64,000 bases of DNA from assembly GCF_026914185.1 (NCBI RefSeq), contig NC_070561.1, forward strand, positions 5,642,001 to 5,706,000, given 5' to 3'. The position numbers and the translations under genes are program-made. Of this stretch, positions 31,141-43,163 are shown piece after piece. The number at the start of each line of letters is the position of its first letter. Positions within the stretch are counted from its first letter, which is position 1. The notes beneath the pieces are model-generated. The model did no database searches, had not been told where the DNA came from, and worked only from the letters and a program-made list of their open reading frames with translations. The DNA is from Puccinia triticina. Its lineage: Eukaryota; Basidiomycota; Pucciniomycetes; Pucciniales; Pucciniaceae.

Positions 31141-31591
31141 ATGCACTTTGCTCTCGCCAGCTTACTCGTTCTCGCCCTCCTCCAGGGCAGCCTTGGCGCT
31201 CCAAGCGGTCCAGTGACGCCGCCCTCGCTGGAAAAAACCGAGGAACCAAATATGCTTCTGCAGAAACGTCAATTTTTCAATAACGCGCTCAGCGGCTACG
31301 GCGGCTATGGCTTCCCCAGTGGCGCCTATTCCAGCAGCTCGAACGGATACAGCACGCAAAACTACCGGAACGCCGCGACCACCTACTCGCCCTTCGGCGT
31401 GTCTAACAGCTTCAATGCCGGAAGTAGCGCTACCGGCTACTCCAACAACTATATGGGCTATTATGCTAAGGACGCAGACGCCAAAAAACCTACCAATGTC
31501 AGTCTCTTTTCTCTTCGCCACAATTGCCTTCTCATTCTTAATGTGACCTCTTATTGACCCATCAACCCTTGATGCTTCGCAGGACTCGTAA
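31141..31591 (+). CDS. Secreted Gly/Tyr/Ser/Asn-rich protein with Kex2-like site
   Basis: Exon 1 is 31141-31497, exon 2 is 31583-31591 (Asp-Ser-stop), with a phase-0 intron GTCAGT...TTCGCAG; 121 aa. The signal peptide is residues 1-19 (LLVLALLQGSLGA). A propeptide follows (PSLEKTEEPNMLL) ending in a Lys-Arg dibasic site typical of Kex2 processing. The mature segment begins QFFNNALSGYGGYGFPSG and is rich in Gly, Tyr, Ser and Asn, without cysteines, ending with a charged KDADAKKPTNDS tail. Likely a cell-wall or effector-like secreted peptide. If the intron is retained, the frame runs on to 31557 with a hydrophobic tail. Confidence 0.75.
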
Positions 31592-31599
31592 CCATGGTT

Positions 31600-32280
31600 T
31601 TCTCCCCAAGTCTCCTCATCCTGCGATCTGTGTCTCCCTGGCGGTTTCCCTTGTACCTCTAATCAGTTTTTAATGTCGTTGTTCGCGTGTATATATTGTC
31701 CAGGAAGCCTATCCACCTTCCTCCTCCTTCAACACAACCTATGCGACCACTTATGTATGACGCCTCTTATCTCCTATAGATCTCAAGCAGTATCCTGAAT
31801 TTCAATATTTAATTTATGACCAAACTTTCAACCTCATCAATTTAAACATAAAATGATGATCCGCGCATGTTCATTTGGTCATCCCAACATTGCAAGCCTC
31901 CTGTATGCGTCTCTCAAAACACCAGAGAATGACCTGTCAGACGGTGATTTTTAGGCCAATTTTTTCCGGTGTTTCTTCCTTGAAATGCAATGAGAGCTCA
32001 ACAAAGGCCATCAAACAACAATCATGGACCCCAGCAGGGAGGGTTGGCATATCAGGTTACATTCAAGCTAGTAAACAAAACTAGCTACACCATGGCTGCA
32101 AGGAAAATTTCTTGAGTGGTATTTGAAATCACTCAAGAAAGTTTTCAATAGAATTCAGACTGGACGTCAGGTCCCGTTTGCAGCGGAAACCAAGTTGAGA
32201 TGTTTCCCAAGACTTATTTCAAATATTTCACATTTGGTAAACATTTGGTTTCTATTCCAGAAAAAGTCATGAGTTGGTTG
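31600..32280. other. 3' flank of secreted gene and intergenic DNA
   Basis: Contains the probable 3'UTR (to about 31800, with a possible further intron ending TTGTCCAG near 31703) and AT-rich intergenic DNA. No coding signal. Confidence 0.4.
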
Positions 32281-32284
32281 GGTA

Positions 32285-33795
32285 AACTTTTTCTCACACC
32301 AGGGGAGATATTTTCCCACTTCCCAGGGAGTACTCCCCAGGGAGTGTCCTACCGTAAATTTTTTCCATAACTGTGCTGGAGGCCTTTAGTAAATAAAAAT
32401 TGGATAGGTATGAAAAAGACTGGAAGTCAGCTGTGGAAATCAGTTGGAAATCATCCTGAAATAAACCATAACTTGCCAAGAAATCATCCAGAACTAATCT
32501 ACAATTCATCCAGAACTCATCCAGAATATAGGCCTTTCTTGGCTCCATGACCAGTGTTTCCTTTTCATGGATACGTGAAAGGCCCAGCCTGTGATATTGT
32601 CCCCCTCATGTACTCGCGTACATCAGGGGGAAAATTGGTGTCTCAACACAAAGATTTTACTTTTCATGTGGCCCTGAAAGCCCCATCCTGTCAACAGTGG
32701 GCCACTACGCTGCGCTAGAAATGAGTTAACTGACAATTACAGCGGCGCAGCTGGCATCACGATTTTCCAAAATCCCTGAATTGTGCAGTCCTAATTGACT
32801 GATCCCTCATGGAGGCTTATAGTTCAAGGCAAGCAGTTGAATGCTGCAAAACAGAACATGTTAGCTGAACTGTCCTCAAAATGGAATTTTGGCTCTGCAT
32901 CTGGTAACCAGGATGTCCTGACTCCCTGATGCAATGGTCCTACTGGACCATTTTGATCAGGGAGGCTCCTAGAATATTCTAACCAGTTTAAGTGGTTCAA
33001 TGCTGCGGAAAGGGCCGCATAATTCGCTGTTAGCTCATTTTTTGGCGTAGCGTAGCAGCCCACCGTTGATTGTGTGATATTTCCACATCAATGTACGCGC
33101 GTATATCAGGGTGACTATTAGCAAAGTGTGAAAAAGTTTACTTGCATGTGCACATGTGAATTTTGGAAAGCAAAAAAAAGCAAAAATCACCAGATCATTT
33201 TTGTGAGGAGGCAAGAATGTCTGGCCAAACTGGAGTGGCACCGTAGTCCAACGTTGACTTAACTCAGACTTTCAACCTATGGAAAAAGTGTTTCACCATT
33301 TTTTTACCCAAACTCAAATGAATTCCCACATTTCCAAGAAAATGGGTTTCCCCAATTTTACTGCAACATTACCAAATTCCAAAATTCTGAAACCAATAGT
33401 ACCAAGTTTAATTTTACTTTAATTTTGTACATGAGGGCATATAATTTGAATTACAAGAAACCCATTTTTCAGAGGAATCACATTTGAGAATGTCAATTTT
33501 GCTTTGCTATCCTTCAGCATCAGTAAACAGGAGCAATTGATGAGTTGGATTTGGGTGAAATATCATTTCATCATATTTTTTCCTACAGTTGTACCTAGAA
33601 AACAAGAGAATTCTCCACAACATTGTGTTGAGTTCCAAATCAATTCTGACTGACTTTTGAATCACTACTTCATCTACTTTACAATAATTTAGGGATGAGT
33701 TACTAATCCACATCAGGCCCACATCCAAACAAGACTCACCTAAAATTCAGCTCTGGCACTCCCTGGGGAGTGGGAACATATCTCTCCTGGTGTCA
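32285..33795. mobile_element. Candidate element with CACTCCCTGGGGAG-type inverted ends
   Basis: Left ACACCAGGGGAGATATTTTC followed by CCACTTCCCAGGGAGT, and right the inverse (ACTCCCTGGGGAGTGG...GATATCTCTCCTGGTGT) form inverted repeats of about 50 bp. The outer limits are unclear because similar A/T-rich flanks continue. It carries no coding sequence and contains the 7-bp-TSD element at 32692-33068. Confidence 0.5.
32692..33068. mobile_element. CAACGGTG-family MITE, copy 1 (377 bp)
   Basis: Left end CAACAGTGGGCCACTACGC, right end (inverse) CAACGGTGGGCTGCTACGC, with TIR about 25 bp. Flanks ATCCTGT (32685-32691) and ATTGTGT (33069-33075) form a 7-bp duplication with two mismatches, so this is an old copy. 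Noncoding interior with GTAGCG-type words near both ends. Confidence 0.65.
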
Positions 33796-33799
33796 GCGG

Positions 33800-34422
33800 A
33801 AAAAACTTTTTGCCAACCATGAAAACTCTTTGAACTGTATTGAAAAACTTTTTCAGAACTGCAAAAGTTTTGAGATACTTTTGCAACTCAATTGAAAAAG
33901 TTCCCATAACGTACAAAAGTTTATGGATTTTTTTTAAACCTGCAAACTGAACTGGAAAAGTTTGCAGTTTAAGAGGAAGTTCTGTGAAACTTCCTCTTAA
34001 GCCGCCTAAAACTTTCTTGGTAGCTCATTAAGAATGGTAAAACGTTTTGATTGGCTCGAAGCGTTTTACAAATCATCACCAGTTGTTTTTAGAAAACGTT
34101 GCCATGATTGCGGCATCACATCATGCAATGCAATCCCATATCAAGTTCAATCTGGTTAATCATTTGCATTCCTTTAACATAACTAACTATGGCAGCATTT
34201 ATATAAGGAATCTGATCTCTTTCCCCAACTGCAAATTGCGTACTTTTGGGACTGACATGGCGGTATTGTCTATTGATGGAGGCTTGCAGGGCCAGATCTC
34301 TCAGAGCCTTCTCCGCAGTACATATCCAAAAAGTGGAACAAACAAACAAATCTGATTATTAGGGAGTGGTACAAATATCAATCAATAGGAAATAGTGATG
34401 GTATCTAACATGCAACCAACAG
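33800..34422. other. No gene recognised
   Basis: AT-rich. A local hairpin (AGAGGAAGTT...AACTTCCTCTT, 33970-34000) is present. The ORF 34047-34355 shows no family pattern. Confidence 0.35.
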
Positions 34423-34563
34423 ATCCTGGCCAAGGGCGCTGAGGTTGGCGCGTTCTCCTTTGAAAGCACCATCATCCTTGTCTTCAAGGCCCCCAAACAG
34501 TTCCAGTTCTCTGTGAAGGAAGGAGAGCCTGTTCGGGTTGGTCAGGTTATCAGTAACATCTAG
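34423..34563 (+). pseudogene. Phosphatidylserine-decarboxylase-like C-terminal exon fragment
   Basis: After a CCAACAG acceptor, 46 codons read ILAKGAEVGAFSFESTIILV and continue with a VRVGQVISNI end and a stop. This resembles the end of phosphatidylserine decarboxylases (…GxEMGxFxLGST…VxxGxxIG), the ER/mitochondrial enzymes making phosphatidylethanolamine. The self-cleavage LGST site reads FEST here, which would abolish processing. No upstream exons of the enzyme were found, so it is probably a stranded fragment. Family call is tentative. Confidence 0.45.
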
Positions 34564-35568
34564 AACCCTCTTCTCCCCCATTTCTTGGTCAGTGTATCTC
34601 TATAAAGAAGAACACTTGCCCACTTGTTGGGGAGAGCGTTGAATCATCAGTCTCGGACAAATTGGAGAGACAAGGGTGAAGGTGGAAGGGAGGCTAACAA
34701 GTACAAGATTCTGATGCTTTTCAAGCTGCCTGCTGGGCCTCCTTGGAAAACAAAGCCGTGAAAACAGCTAACAGCAATTGCAGCCAACAGAATCCCATCA
34801 AGTGTGATGTGTGCGATTTGGATAGGGTCCTTGGGATTGGGCATATGAATCTCCTTCACCCTACCAAACTGGATCCCATCACTCATATCCAGCATCCAGT
34901 CTTGTGCTTAGGGCAATAGCACAGGCACCACCTACCCGACAGAACAATGTCCACAGGTCTCACCATGGGAGTTTGCTTGGCACTTGCACAATATTGTTTA
35001 AGAACCCTGTTAGATATATCCTGGAACTTGAGCCTCAATGTATGCTGAATTCATGATGAATTTATGTTTAACTTATGCTCAATTGAGCTGAAGGCACTTT
35101 GGAAAGGAGTTGAATTTGATTGAAAACCAGCTCCAACTTGACTCTAGTTATTACTGGAACTATTTTAGAACACATTTTCAACTAACTTGCAAAGCAATAT
35201 CAAATACTTGGCAGAAACAAGGTATTTACCACTGGAATCATATATTTCTAAAGCTGACCCCTATCATCTGTTGGAGGGTACTTGGCACCCGCGGGTGGGT
35301 ACCTGTGGAAGTGCACAATTATCCGCCGGGTGCAAGTGCGGTTGTCCAGTCTGGACCCAAATTCAGGCAGGTACCTGCGCACAAATTGTCATTCTGCACA
35401 GCTCTGCTTGCCCCTAGTGCCCATTGGCGGGTACTACGTACCTGTGGGTGGGTAACCGTGGAAGTACACAGCTGCAGGTGTCCATTCTGGGACTGGGTCA
35501 AAATTCAGGAAGGTACCTGCACCCGCTGCCGGTACCCAGGTGCAAAGTGCCAGCTCTAGGCCCCGTTT

Positions 35569-35718
35569 GGTTGCCACATTATATGTGATCAATGGGCTTA
35601 TTTATCATGTGCAACCCCCGGGGGGTCAAAATTTTTGGTGGAGACAGGGGGCAAACTTTGGGTTGCGCGTGATAAATTTGCACATCCACCACGTATAATG
35701 CGGCAGCCAAACGGGGCC
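35569..35718. mobile_element. 150-bp MITE with GGCCCCGTTTGG termini
   Basis: Left GGCCCCGTTTGGTTGCCAC, right inverse GGCCCCGTTTGGCTGCCGC; TIR about 25 bp. Flanked by CTA at 35566-35568 and 35719-35721, a 3-bp TSD. The 3-bp duplication and terminal motif suggest a PIF/Harbinger (Tourist-like) derivative. Confidence 0.75.
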
Positions 35719-36447
35719 CTATATTGTTCATTCTATCATGTGTTTATCATAAATCCCTAAAAGATCAAGATATGTTAGTGATACAAAAAAAGATACACCT
35801 GTAAGTTTGTGTGACACATTCTTTACTTGCTGAATTTTTCCACAAAATATTTCAAGTTCTGGGAAAAGTCCAGCGGAAAACACATCATATTAATCAGGAG
35901 TTGTGTACGACTTCAGAACATGTCCCCATAGTCATTTGTGTACATATGGTTGAACGTTATGAACAATTTTTGAAGGGTCCACCAAAGCCCCTGGCTCTGC
36001 ATGAGCACTAATTAGGTTGGCATCACTTGGCTCAGTGATGAAAAATGTGACACACCAGCACACATGTGTAGATTTTTGTGACACATTCTTCAGGCGCTAA
36101 ATTTAGTCCCAAGGGAGTTAGAATTCTGGGACAAGTCCAGGGGAGCCTCACATTACCCAGGGTTTGTGAATGAATTCAGAAAATCTCCTCAACAGGATTT
36201 CTGTACTGATGGATGAAAGTAAGATACAATTATTAAAAGATTCAGCTAATTTGCCCCTGGGATTGCAGGGCACTTGTCTTGGCATGATATGGCTGGGTGA
36301 TTGTCTACGTGTCACACAAAGGTGCGCGCGTATGTTTGTGTGACACAATGTGTCACAGAAACCCGCACAGGTTACATGGTTTTGTGACAGTTGGCCCCAC
36401 AGCACCAAAGTCAAACCATAGTACCAGAGCAAAATCAGACCTCCCAC

Positions 36448-36736
36448 CAACGGTGAAACTGATACAATATGTGTATTTGTATCTGTATTGGCAATACATA
36501 GTTTTGGAAAAGTGTGTATTGTATCTTATATCAGATACGTCACAAATACATGTTTTTCAATACAATACAGCATGTATTTCCCCTGATACATGCTGTATTG
36601 TATTGTATTGGGCACCCAAATACACAGTTTTGGAAAACCATGTATTGTGTCTGATAACCAATACATCCAAAATACATCTATTTTGATACAATACACGCAC
36701 AATACTGATACTTGTAAAGTATCAGTTTCATCGTTG
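36448..36736. mobile_element. CAACGGTG-family MITE, copy 2 (289 bp, 7-bp TSD)
   Basis: Left CAACGGTGAAACTGATAC, right inverse CAACGATGAAACTGATAC; flanked by the exact 7-bp TSD CTCCCAC (36441-36447 and 36737-36743). The interior is low complexity: repeated AATACAATAC/TGTATTG words that fold on themselves. Confidence 0.82.
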
Positions 36737-36970
36737 CTCCCACTAGAGCTGACACTTTGCACCCGGGTGCAGGTACCTTCCTGAATTTTGACCCAGAATG
36801 GACACCCGTACCTGCTGGCTGCTACCTGCGTACTTACACAGGTACCCACCCACAGGTACCTAGTACTCGCCAATGGGCACTAGGGGAAAGCAGAGCTGTG
36901 CAGAATGGCGATTTGTGCGCAGGTACCTGCATGAATTTGGACCCAGACTAGAAACCTGCACCCGCTGTGG

Positions 36971-37643
36971 TGACAAATACGGGCGCGGGGTGCCAGAGCG
37001 GCCGGCAGGGTTTCCGGGTGTACGGTGCTGCGGAGAAAAGGGGCTACTGATGCCCTGGGACGTCGCAGGACTTTCTTTAGCGGAGCGGCAGAGCTGCGGA
37101 GACGGGGCGCAGAGGTCAGGCGCGGAGCGTGCGGTCAAAGGCGGCAGAGCTGCGGCGTGCGGAGCAGAGCGGAATTTTTAGTAGCGGCGCGGTGGTTGGG
37201 GGAAGCCGTGGCAGCCAGAGCAGGTCACAACAGTGGGCGTGGCTGGGGCCAAGGCGGCGAGTGGGATCCCAACACCAGAGGCTAGACAGGGGCGTGGATG
37301 ATGGATGATCAAGGGCTGGTGGCTGTCTACGGCGAGTGGCGGAGGCGCACATGACGGTGTGGGAGCGGAGGCAGGCGGTGTGCGTGGGATGGGAGGAGGA
37401 GTTCCTTTTCTGTTGGTTATTTGTTATTTCCATTTCTATTGGGTTATGAGATCCTGTGGGAGTTTTCTCATGGGGGGGAGTTTCTTTGTACGATGGAGGG
37501 AGGAGGAGTTTTTCTTTCTCACATGGTTTTTCCTTTTTATGTACGGAGAGCTTTCCCCCATGAGCATCATCAGAGGATTTGGTTATATTTTGACTGACCT
37601 TTTTACGGACTTTTACTTCTTCTTGATTGTTAGGGATGCGGAG
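36971..37643. other. GC-rich then AT-rich DNA without recognised gene
   Basis: 36971-37300 is GC-rich (GCGGAG words) and resembles 47.9-48.35 kb in composition and in the block GGCTAGACAG. ORFs on both strands are open because of composition. No domain or splice pattern was found. Confidence 0.35.
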
Positions 37644-38082
37644 CAACGGTGGGCCAGCTAGGCTAACCGTAGCGTAGCAGAATTCCGCTAAATTTCAGCG
37701 TAGCGTTACCGGAATTGCACCTTCTCTGCGCTAACGCTACGCGCAAAGGGTGCGCAGCTAATTTAGCTGTTAGCGTAGCGTTAGCGCAGATGCGCGCAAT
37801 TGCGCTAACGCTACACACGCAGGGCGCAAAAGAGCGCGTGCTACGGTGCGCCACAGTGCTTTTAGCTGAAAAAAGGCCTTTTTTCCGCTAAAAGCGCTGT
37901 AGCGCAGCGTAGCGTAGCGTAGTGACTGTAGCGGCGCGCTAACACTAACAAACAATTGGCGCGCTGTTAGCGCCGCTGAAACGTAGCGCAGCGTAGCGGC
38001 GCTAACGCTACTCAAAATGGGCGGGCGCTTTTTGCCGCTACGCTAACGCTAAGTGGCCCTGTAGCGTAGCGGCCCACCGTTG
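37644..38082. mobile_element. CAACGGTG-family MITE, copy 3 (439 bp, 7-bp TSD)
   Basis: Left CAACGGTGGGCCAGCTAGGC, right inverse CAACGGTGGGCCGCTACGC; flanked by TGCGGAG on both sides (37637-37643, 38083-38089). The interior is almost wholly built from TAGCGTAGCG/CGCTAACGCTA words, so nearly any part can pair with another. Confidence 0.85.
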
Positions 38083-38505
38083 TGCGGAGGATGTTATTGT
38101 TATTATTTAGGGTGTTATTGATATGTTTATTGGCTTTTACTGGATTACTCTCTTTGCTATTCTCATTGGTTTTCTTGCGGCTTTCATCTTGAGCAATCTT
38201 TCCAGGAGTACTTTTACGCCACCGAGTTTGGAGAACCCTTGATACACTCGGGAATCTTGCGGGAGGAATGGCGCTGTGTTCATTATGTGACAGAGCACCA
38301 CTTTCTTCTACCACACCGCACCCAGCAGATACCTGCGCACTTCCACAGGTACCCGCCAACGGGTACTAGGGACCAGCTCTACCTCCCACAGTATCACTAA
38401 ACTCCATACAAAGTTTTAACCATGTGTAATAGAAACAACTTAAAAAGAACTGGCAGCTTTTTGGTGTGTGCCCTGAGAATAAATACAAAAACCGTTTCAG
38501 AGTTT

Positions 38506-38898
38506 TAGACAAGCAATGAGTGTGAGCCAACAGACTTGGAGCACACGGAGCGAGACAAACAAACAGCCAACCTTTTAGACGAGCGATGAGTGTGAGCCAA
38601 CAGACTTGGAGCACACGGAGCGAGACAAACAAACAGCCAACCTGAGACACAAGGTATTGTGGATCAGTTGAGTGTTGAAGACTGAGTGATTGAATTGATT
38701 ACTTCAAGCACACCTTTTAGACAAGCAATGAGTGTGAGCCAACAGACTTGGAGCACACGGAGCGAGACAAACAAACAGCCAACCTAAGACAAGAACAATG
38801 AGCAAGGAAACTTAAGGGATGACAAAAACAGTGAAAGACAAACCTGAGACACAAGGTATTGTGGATCAGTTGAGTGTTGAAGACTGAGTGATTGAATG
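38506..38898. repeat. Interleaved direct repeats
   Basis: A roughly 65-bp block (GAGTGTGAGCCAACAGACTT...ACAAACAGCCAACCT) occurs three times (about 38515, 38584, 38725). A second block of about 50 bp (CACAAGGTATTGTGGATCAG) occurs twice (about 38646, 38850) in an interleaved order. ORFs here are products of the repeat. Confidence 0.8.
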
Positions 38899-39299
38899 AA
38901 GAGAAAAGGGAAACCGGTACAAGGTTGCCCTTAGGCTCTAGATGTATGTACAATCACTTAGGGTTCAAACGACTGCGGCGGAGTAGAGATGAAGCTATCA
39001 CAAGATGACAAAAGAAACCGGATGATAGTTCAATACAGAGTACTGGCTATGGGTTTCCAAAAGAGGTCAAAAATCATGATAATTGAAATATGAGGAACTT
39101 TGGTCAAGCTTGACGTCAAGTAAACCTTATCATTAAATTGGCCTGGTTTTCAGCATAGGTATGGAATAAATTTTACACAGACATTGCACAACACATTTGG
39201 TATTGTGTTTTGAAGAATCCTTGGACGGATTTGTAGGATCTTCCCCCAAAGTTCAAGGCTGTTCAGGTATCTTTTTACTCATATTTTTACTCCTCAAAG

Positions 39300-40171
39300 G
39301 CCATGATGTCTTCATCAACAATCATGTTGGCCACAGCAGCAAGTATTCCAGTGCACCTGGGCCCCACCACAGCAGCATTTCTCCCCCCACCACCGTCAAA
39401 TGTCAAGATTTTGGATTGATATTTTGGGTAGGGAAACCCCTCCGCCGGGATACTTCTCTGCTAGCGAGCTCTGGCCCATTTGTCAGATTGGCCCAGAACC
39501 AGCTCAACTCAATGTGAGTTGAGCATTTTATCCTTTCCAACGGTGCTGATTTTTCTCTCTTTTTTTGCTGCACGTAGGCGCAGGTAATCCACTGCAAGAC
39601 GATGTTCAAGCTTTTCTTTTGTAAGCCAGGTCATAAACAGGCATACAACATGATCCAACCCAAGAAGTGTTTTGATGTCTCAATTTCAGCAGGCTCGATG
39701 AACCGTCAAGAGTTCCGGAGGATTGTTGCAGCTGAATGCAACAAGATCTACAATGGGGCTGGAGAGCTGATTCTTAACCCTGTCGCCTTGGGATTTTCTG
39801 AATTGAACATTGACTGGAACATATTGATGGGTCTGAAGACTACCCCCAAATGCAAAAAATCTGCAAAACAGAATATGAACGACGACAAAACATTCATCCA
39901 ATGGATGAGGTACGTTGTGGACCTTGGCATGGACCACACCTCTGCAGCTTTGGAGATCTCAATGCAGAACCCAGCCACAAAAGCCAAACAACGGAAAGTC
40001 GCTGCTGCATTCCAAAACCACATGCTAACGCAGCAAGCTGCAATCCAGGCTAGCGGATCCAGTTCACAAGGATCAAATGATGTCCCTCCTGTCCGAGATC
40101 TTGTCCCTGGCAATTTTCAAGCCCAAAATGTGGTCATGAACCAAATCTACGCTAACCACCTGCTGTGGTGA
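39300..40171 (+). pseudogene. Decayed gene of an unrecognised multicopy family, N-terminal part
   Basis: The reading starts at 39303 (MMSSSTIMLATAAS...PPPPSNVKILD), hits TGA/TAG near 39417-39432, then resumes in another frame (LASSGPFVRLAQNQLNS). An intron GTGAGT...TGCACGTAG (39512-39577) leads to FKLFFCKPGHKQAYNM...FRRIVAAECNKIY and an open frame to 40171 ending IYANHLLW. Conserved-looking sequence with at least one frame break indicates a pseudogene. Function unknown; probably the same family as 41.5-42.2 kb. Confidence 0.5.
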
Positions 40172-41290
40172 CCATACTCGTGGCGCCGCAGGCGCGTGGA
40201 ATATCCGGCGGGACTTCAAACTTAGCAAGACCTCAAGATCTCATCAAGGCGTATCAGGATCAAGAAACATCACATGTCTTCCTTCTTGTTGTTTTTTTAG
40301 GCCTTGTTATGCGGAGGGTTGGTTTTGTTTCTGTTTTGTGTCAGGTTTTTTTTTTTTGTTGGCTTGTTTCTCTCTCTTCCTCTCTCCTCTTTGTTGTTGC
40401 GCGCGTGTGCGCGCAGTTGTATGATGACTTGTCCACAGCATGTAACAACCCCGGAGTCTGAGTTCATTTCTAACTCAGACGATGGGGCGGCATGTGAAAG
40501 ATTTCAGAAAACTAAAAGTATTATTTTCATTTTATAAGTATAAAGTGTGCTAAGAATACAATGAGAAAGAATGAAAATATCTTTATACCTAAAAGGCAGA
40601 TAAAATCTGCTGGCTATTTGTTATTTAATAGTATATAAAGAAAAATATTCTTGAGATAAAAAAGGCTGAGTAATAATCTTATGACTGAGAAACAAAGATA
40701 ATACTCGTTAGCACACAACAGTTTTGATTGTGAATCAGTTTTAAAGTGTTATTACTTTTGTTCAATAAAGTCGTACAAGATTTAGGGAAATCTGTTAGGC
40801 CTTTTCTTCGAGATCAATAACTAATAGTTCAGACAGTTTATTATAAACTGTTTATTAGTTTCCTTTCATCTCAATAGAATGTTCCTTTTAATAATCATTT
40901 AACTCACCACCAGGTGAAGTTATTCGATTTATCAACTTATTGTTGGTTTTGATTTTAGATAGCTTTATTCTTGAGTTCAATATCAAGAAGAATTAATTAG
41001 TTTCTTGTTGACCGTTGAACAGGATTAGAATCATTAACTCACCTTTAGTTTGATGATTCTCAATCTTCGCTATCAATGACATCATAGTCTTTGATCATCA
41101 AGCATACTTCTCTTTTGCCAATTGGCTGTTCCATCAGGGAACAGTTTGAATCTGCACATGAAAGAAAAATCTTTCAGTTTTTTAACTTCCATGAGTACAT
41201 GTGAAACACATGTCGCTCACCAGGAATTTTTCTCTTTTGAGAGTTTGCTTCATAAGACAAATTCCAAAAGCATGGACTTGGTCTGAACCA
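40172..41290. other. AT-rich DNA between two pseudogene parts
   Basis: A T-rich stretch with TGTGCGCGCA-type words (40.30-40.43 kb), then very AT-rich DNA with no ORF. It may be an insertion that split the family gene, but no TSD or TIR was located. Confidence 0.35.
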
Positions 41291-41506
41291 TAAAAATTTG
41301 TCTCAGATCATCCATCAGTCAGAAGAATTCCGAATCTTAATTCTATTGATCCTCTTGTTTGCCAATATACTCGCGGAGCTTCTGAGTTTCTCCTCTCAGC
41401 CCCGCGCCAATCCTCTTCCAGATCCCCTCCCTTTAGATCACTTTTCTCCGGCTAAGTTCGCCGGCTTTTCTTTTCCCTCAGACTCACAACATCAAAACCA
41501 CCGCCA

Positions 41507-42234
41507 ATGGAAATCTACTTTCCGTCGTCTCTCAAAAATCCCCCTTCCCAAACGCTACCCCCTTCGAATCCCAGAATCCTCAGTTTTTCCCGGACCACCG
41601 TGAAGGCAGCGCAACAGCGCAACATCCCTTCCAGTAACTGCCGACGGCCCAGCACCGGTTGGAGTTCCACACCGCCCAATAAAAATTACGAGGATTGAAT
41701 GCCGGTCTACATTGATCTGAAGGATCCTACTCGTTATATTCCATTGACCAGCGGGTTGGTCACAAAGTGGGCTCAAGCCATAGTGAGTGGCTTTGAATGA
41801 TCCCATTCTCAAATTCTCAAACTAATATTTGTTCCATTGTTTTTAGATGGAAAAAACCGAGGGGGTGAATGTTTGTGCACCCCCTGGGTGACCTTAAATT
41901 CGAGAAACTATCTTCCAGTAAAAAAAGAAAGCTAAAAAATTCCAATGTTGATAATGGTCATCGCCACCGCAGCTCATCAGCAGATTCTATTGCTTTGGTC
42001 ATTGAACCCAACAAACAACTGCTTTGCAAATATGTTGATTTTGTCAAGATTTGTCCGAATAAGCAAGATCAGGTCCTCGCAGTGCTTGATGAGAAAGATA
42101 TCACTCATCCAAGAATGTTCCTTTCAAAGAGCATCACCGCGGACAAGATGAATCAGTGGGGCTTGAGTGATGGCATTGTTGCTCAGCTTTGCAACAATGT
42201 ATTGAAATTTCAACACCACTTAAATTCTCAATAG
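41507..42234 (+). pseudogene. Decayed C-terminal part of the same unrecognised family
   Basis: The frame reads NKNYED, TGA, MPVYIDLKDPTRYIPLTSGL to a GTGAGT donor at 41781, then MEKTEGVNVCAPPG, where the frame breaks, and HPLGDLKFEKLSSSKKRKL in the next frame to a stop at 42234 (tail WGLSDGIVAQLCNNVLKFQ). The TGA sits where Trp (TGG) would be expected. A basic stretch SSKKRKLKNS could be a nuclear signal. Function unknown. Confidence 0.45.
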
Positions 42235-42950
42235 TAAATCTAGACACCACTCAAGTCCTCAATATTCAATCTAGCCCCTTATTTCACTCAAGTATTCCTT
42301 TGTGCATAATATCCAAAGCTTTAGCCCAACTTGTGACTCTTGTATAATCTTATCATCATCCTCTCATGTTATTATCCAAATTTATCACATATAATAGTTC
42401 ATCATTACCATACCCAGTGCTTGTACAATCTTTCCTTGTAGACTCCGCCACTTAGCTGAATTATTCAATGCAGATTTGCAGCAGTTGTAGTGCCCATTTC
42501 TTAGGCACATCTTAACACACACTTAGCCTTAAATGTACTCACAGATCAAATTTTGGCCATTCCAAGCCTTGAATGAATGCATATCTGCATTTTTCCTTTA
42601 AAGACAAGCTTGAAAAAAATTTCTCAGATCAACTGTTTGATTATTTTGGCCCGGTGTGGGCCTTGACAGGAGCAAAGGGCCCAAAGAGAGACTTTCAAGT
42701 CTGGATGATAAGATAGCCTTGGCCTGATGCATTCTGTAAGATTTCAATACATTCAAGGATGAGGTACAGGTCTGGTAGGGTTAGACTAGAGGCTGCAGAC
42801 TAACTTTGGATTGAGAGATGTTAGAAAAATATCAACAAGAAATCTTTTTGTGGGTCAAGGACCTTGATACAAATAATTGATGAAATTAGAGGGATGGGAC
42901 ACAATATCCACAATGCGTGGTGCAGTCAGTTCTTGAGTAACAACTTGAAC
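42235..42950. other. No gene recognised
   Basis: AT-rich DNA downstream of the pseudogene. No ORF of note, and no TIR or tandem repeat seen. Confidence 0.4.
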
Positions 42951-43163
42951 TGTAGAGACTTTAAGATGAAGATGTGTCTGGTGACAGTCAAACTCACAAC
43001 CTCAGCTATGCTGAGACACATACTAGAGTGCTGCCTTTACCAACTAGGCTACAGATGCTTGTGGCTGCCAGATGGGTGGTTGGTTGGTAGTGCTCATGGG
43101 TTGATCCAACAGCCCTCCATACTGTGGTGATACATCATGGTAGCAGAATAATAGACAACTCAA
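42951..43163 (-). mobile_element. Class II tRNA-derived SINE copy A
   Basis: A 213-bp unit repeated exactly 430 bp away. On the minus strand, 43058-42971 is an 88-nt tRNA-like sequence: D arm TAGCCTAGTTGGTAAAGGC, a variable arm hairpin CTCAGC-ATA-GCTGAG and T arm GTGAGTTTGACTGTCAC. The long variable arm marks a Leu/Ser-type origin (loop TCTAGTA, possible UAG anticodon). The rest is a non-tRNA tail ending near a C-run. Confidence 0.65.

Larger units (their letters stand above)
35275..36970. repeat. Inverted pair of GGTACCTG repeat blocks
   Basis: 35275-35568 carries two direct units with GGTACCTGTGG, AAATTCAGG and AGGTACCTGC. 36745-36970 is the inverse of the same block (TGACACTTTGCACCCGGGTG, GGACCCAGACTAG). 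Together they look like the arms of one element around a 1.2-kb centre with two younger MITEs. A partial further copy lies at 38290-38385. Confidence 0.6.

Noticed and set aside
37305..37661. 118-aa ORF and antisense 176-aa ORF
   Set aside because: Overlapping low-complexity frames that run into the MITE at 37644; no family pattern.
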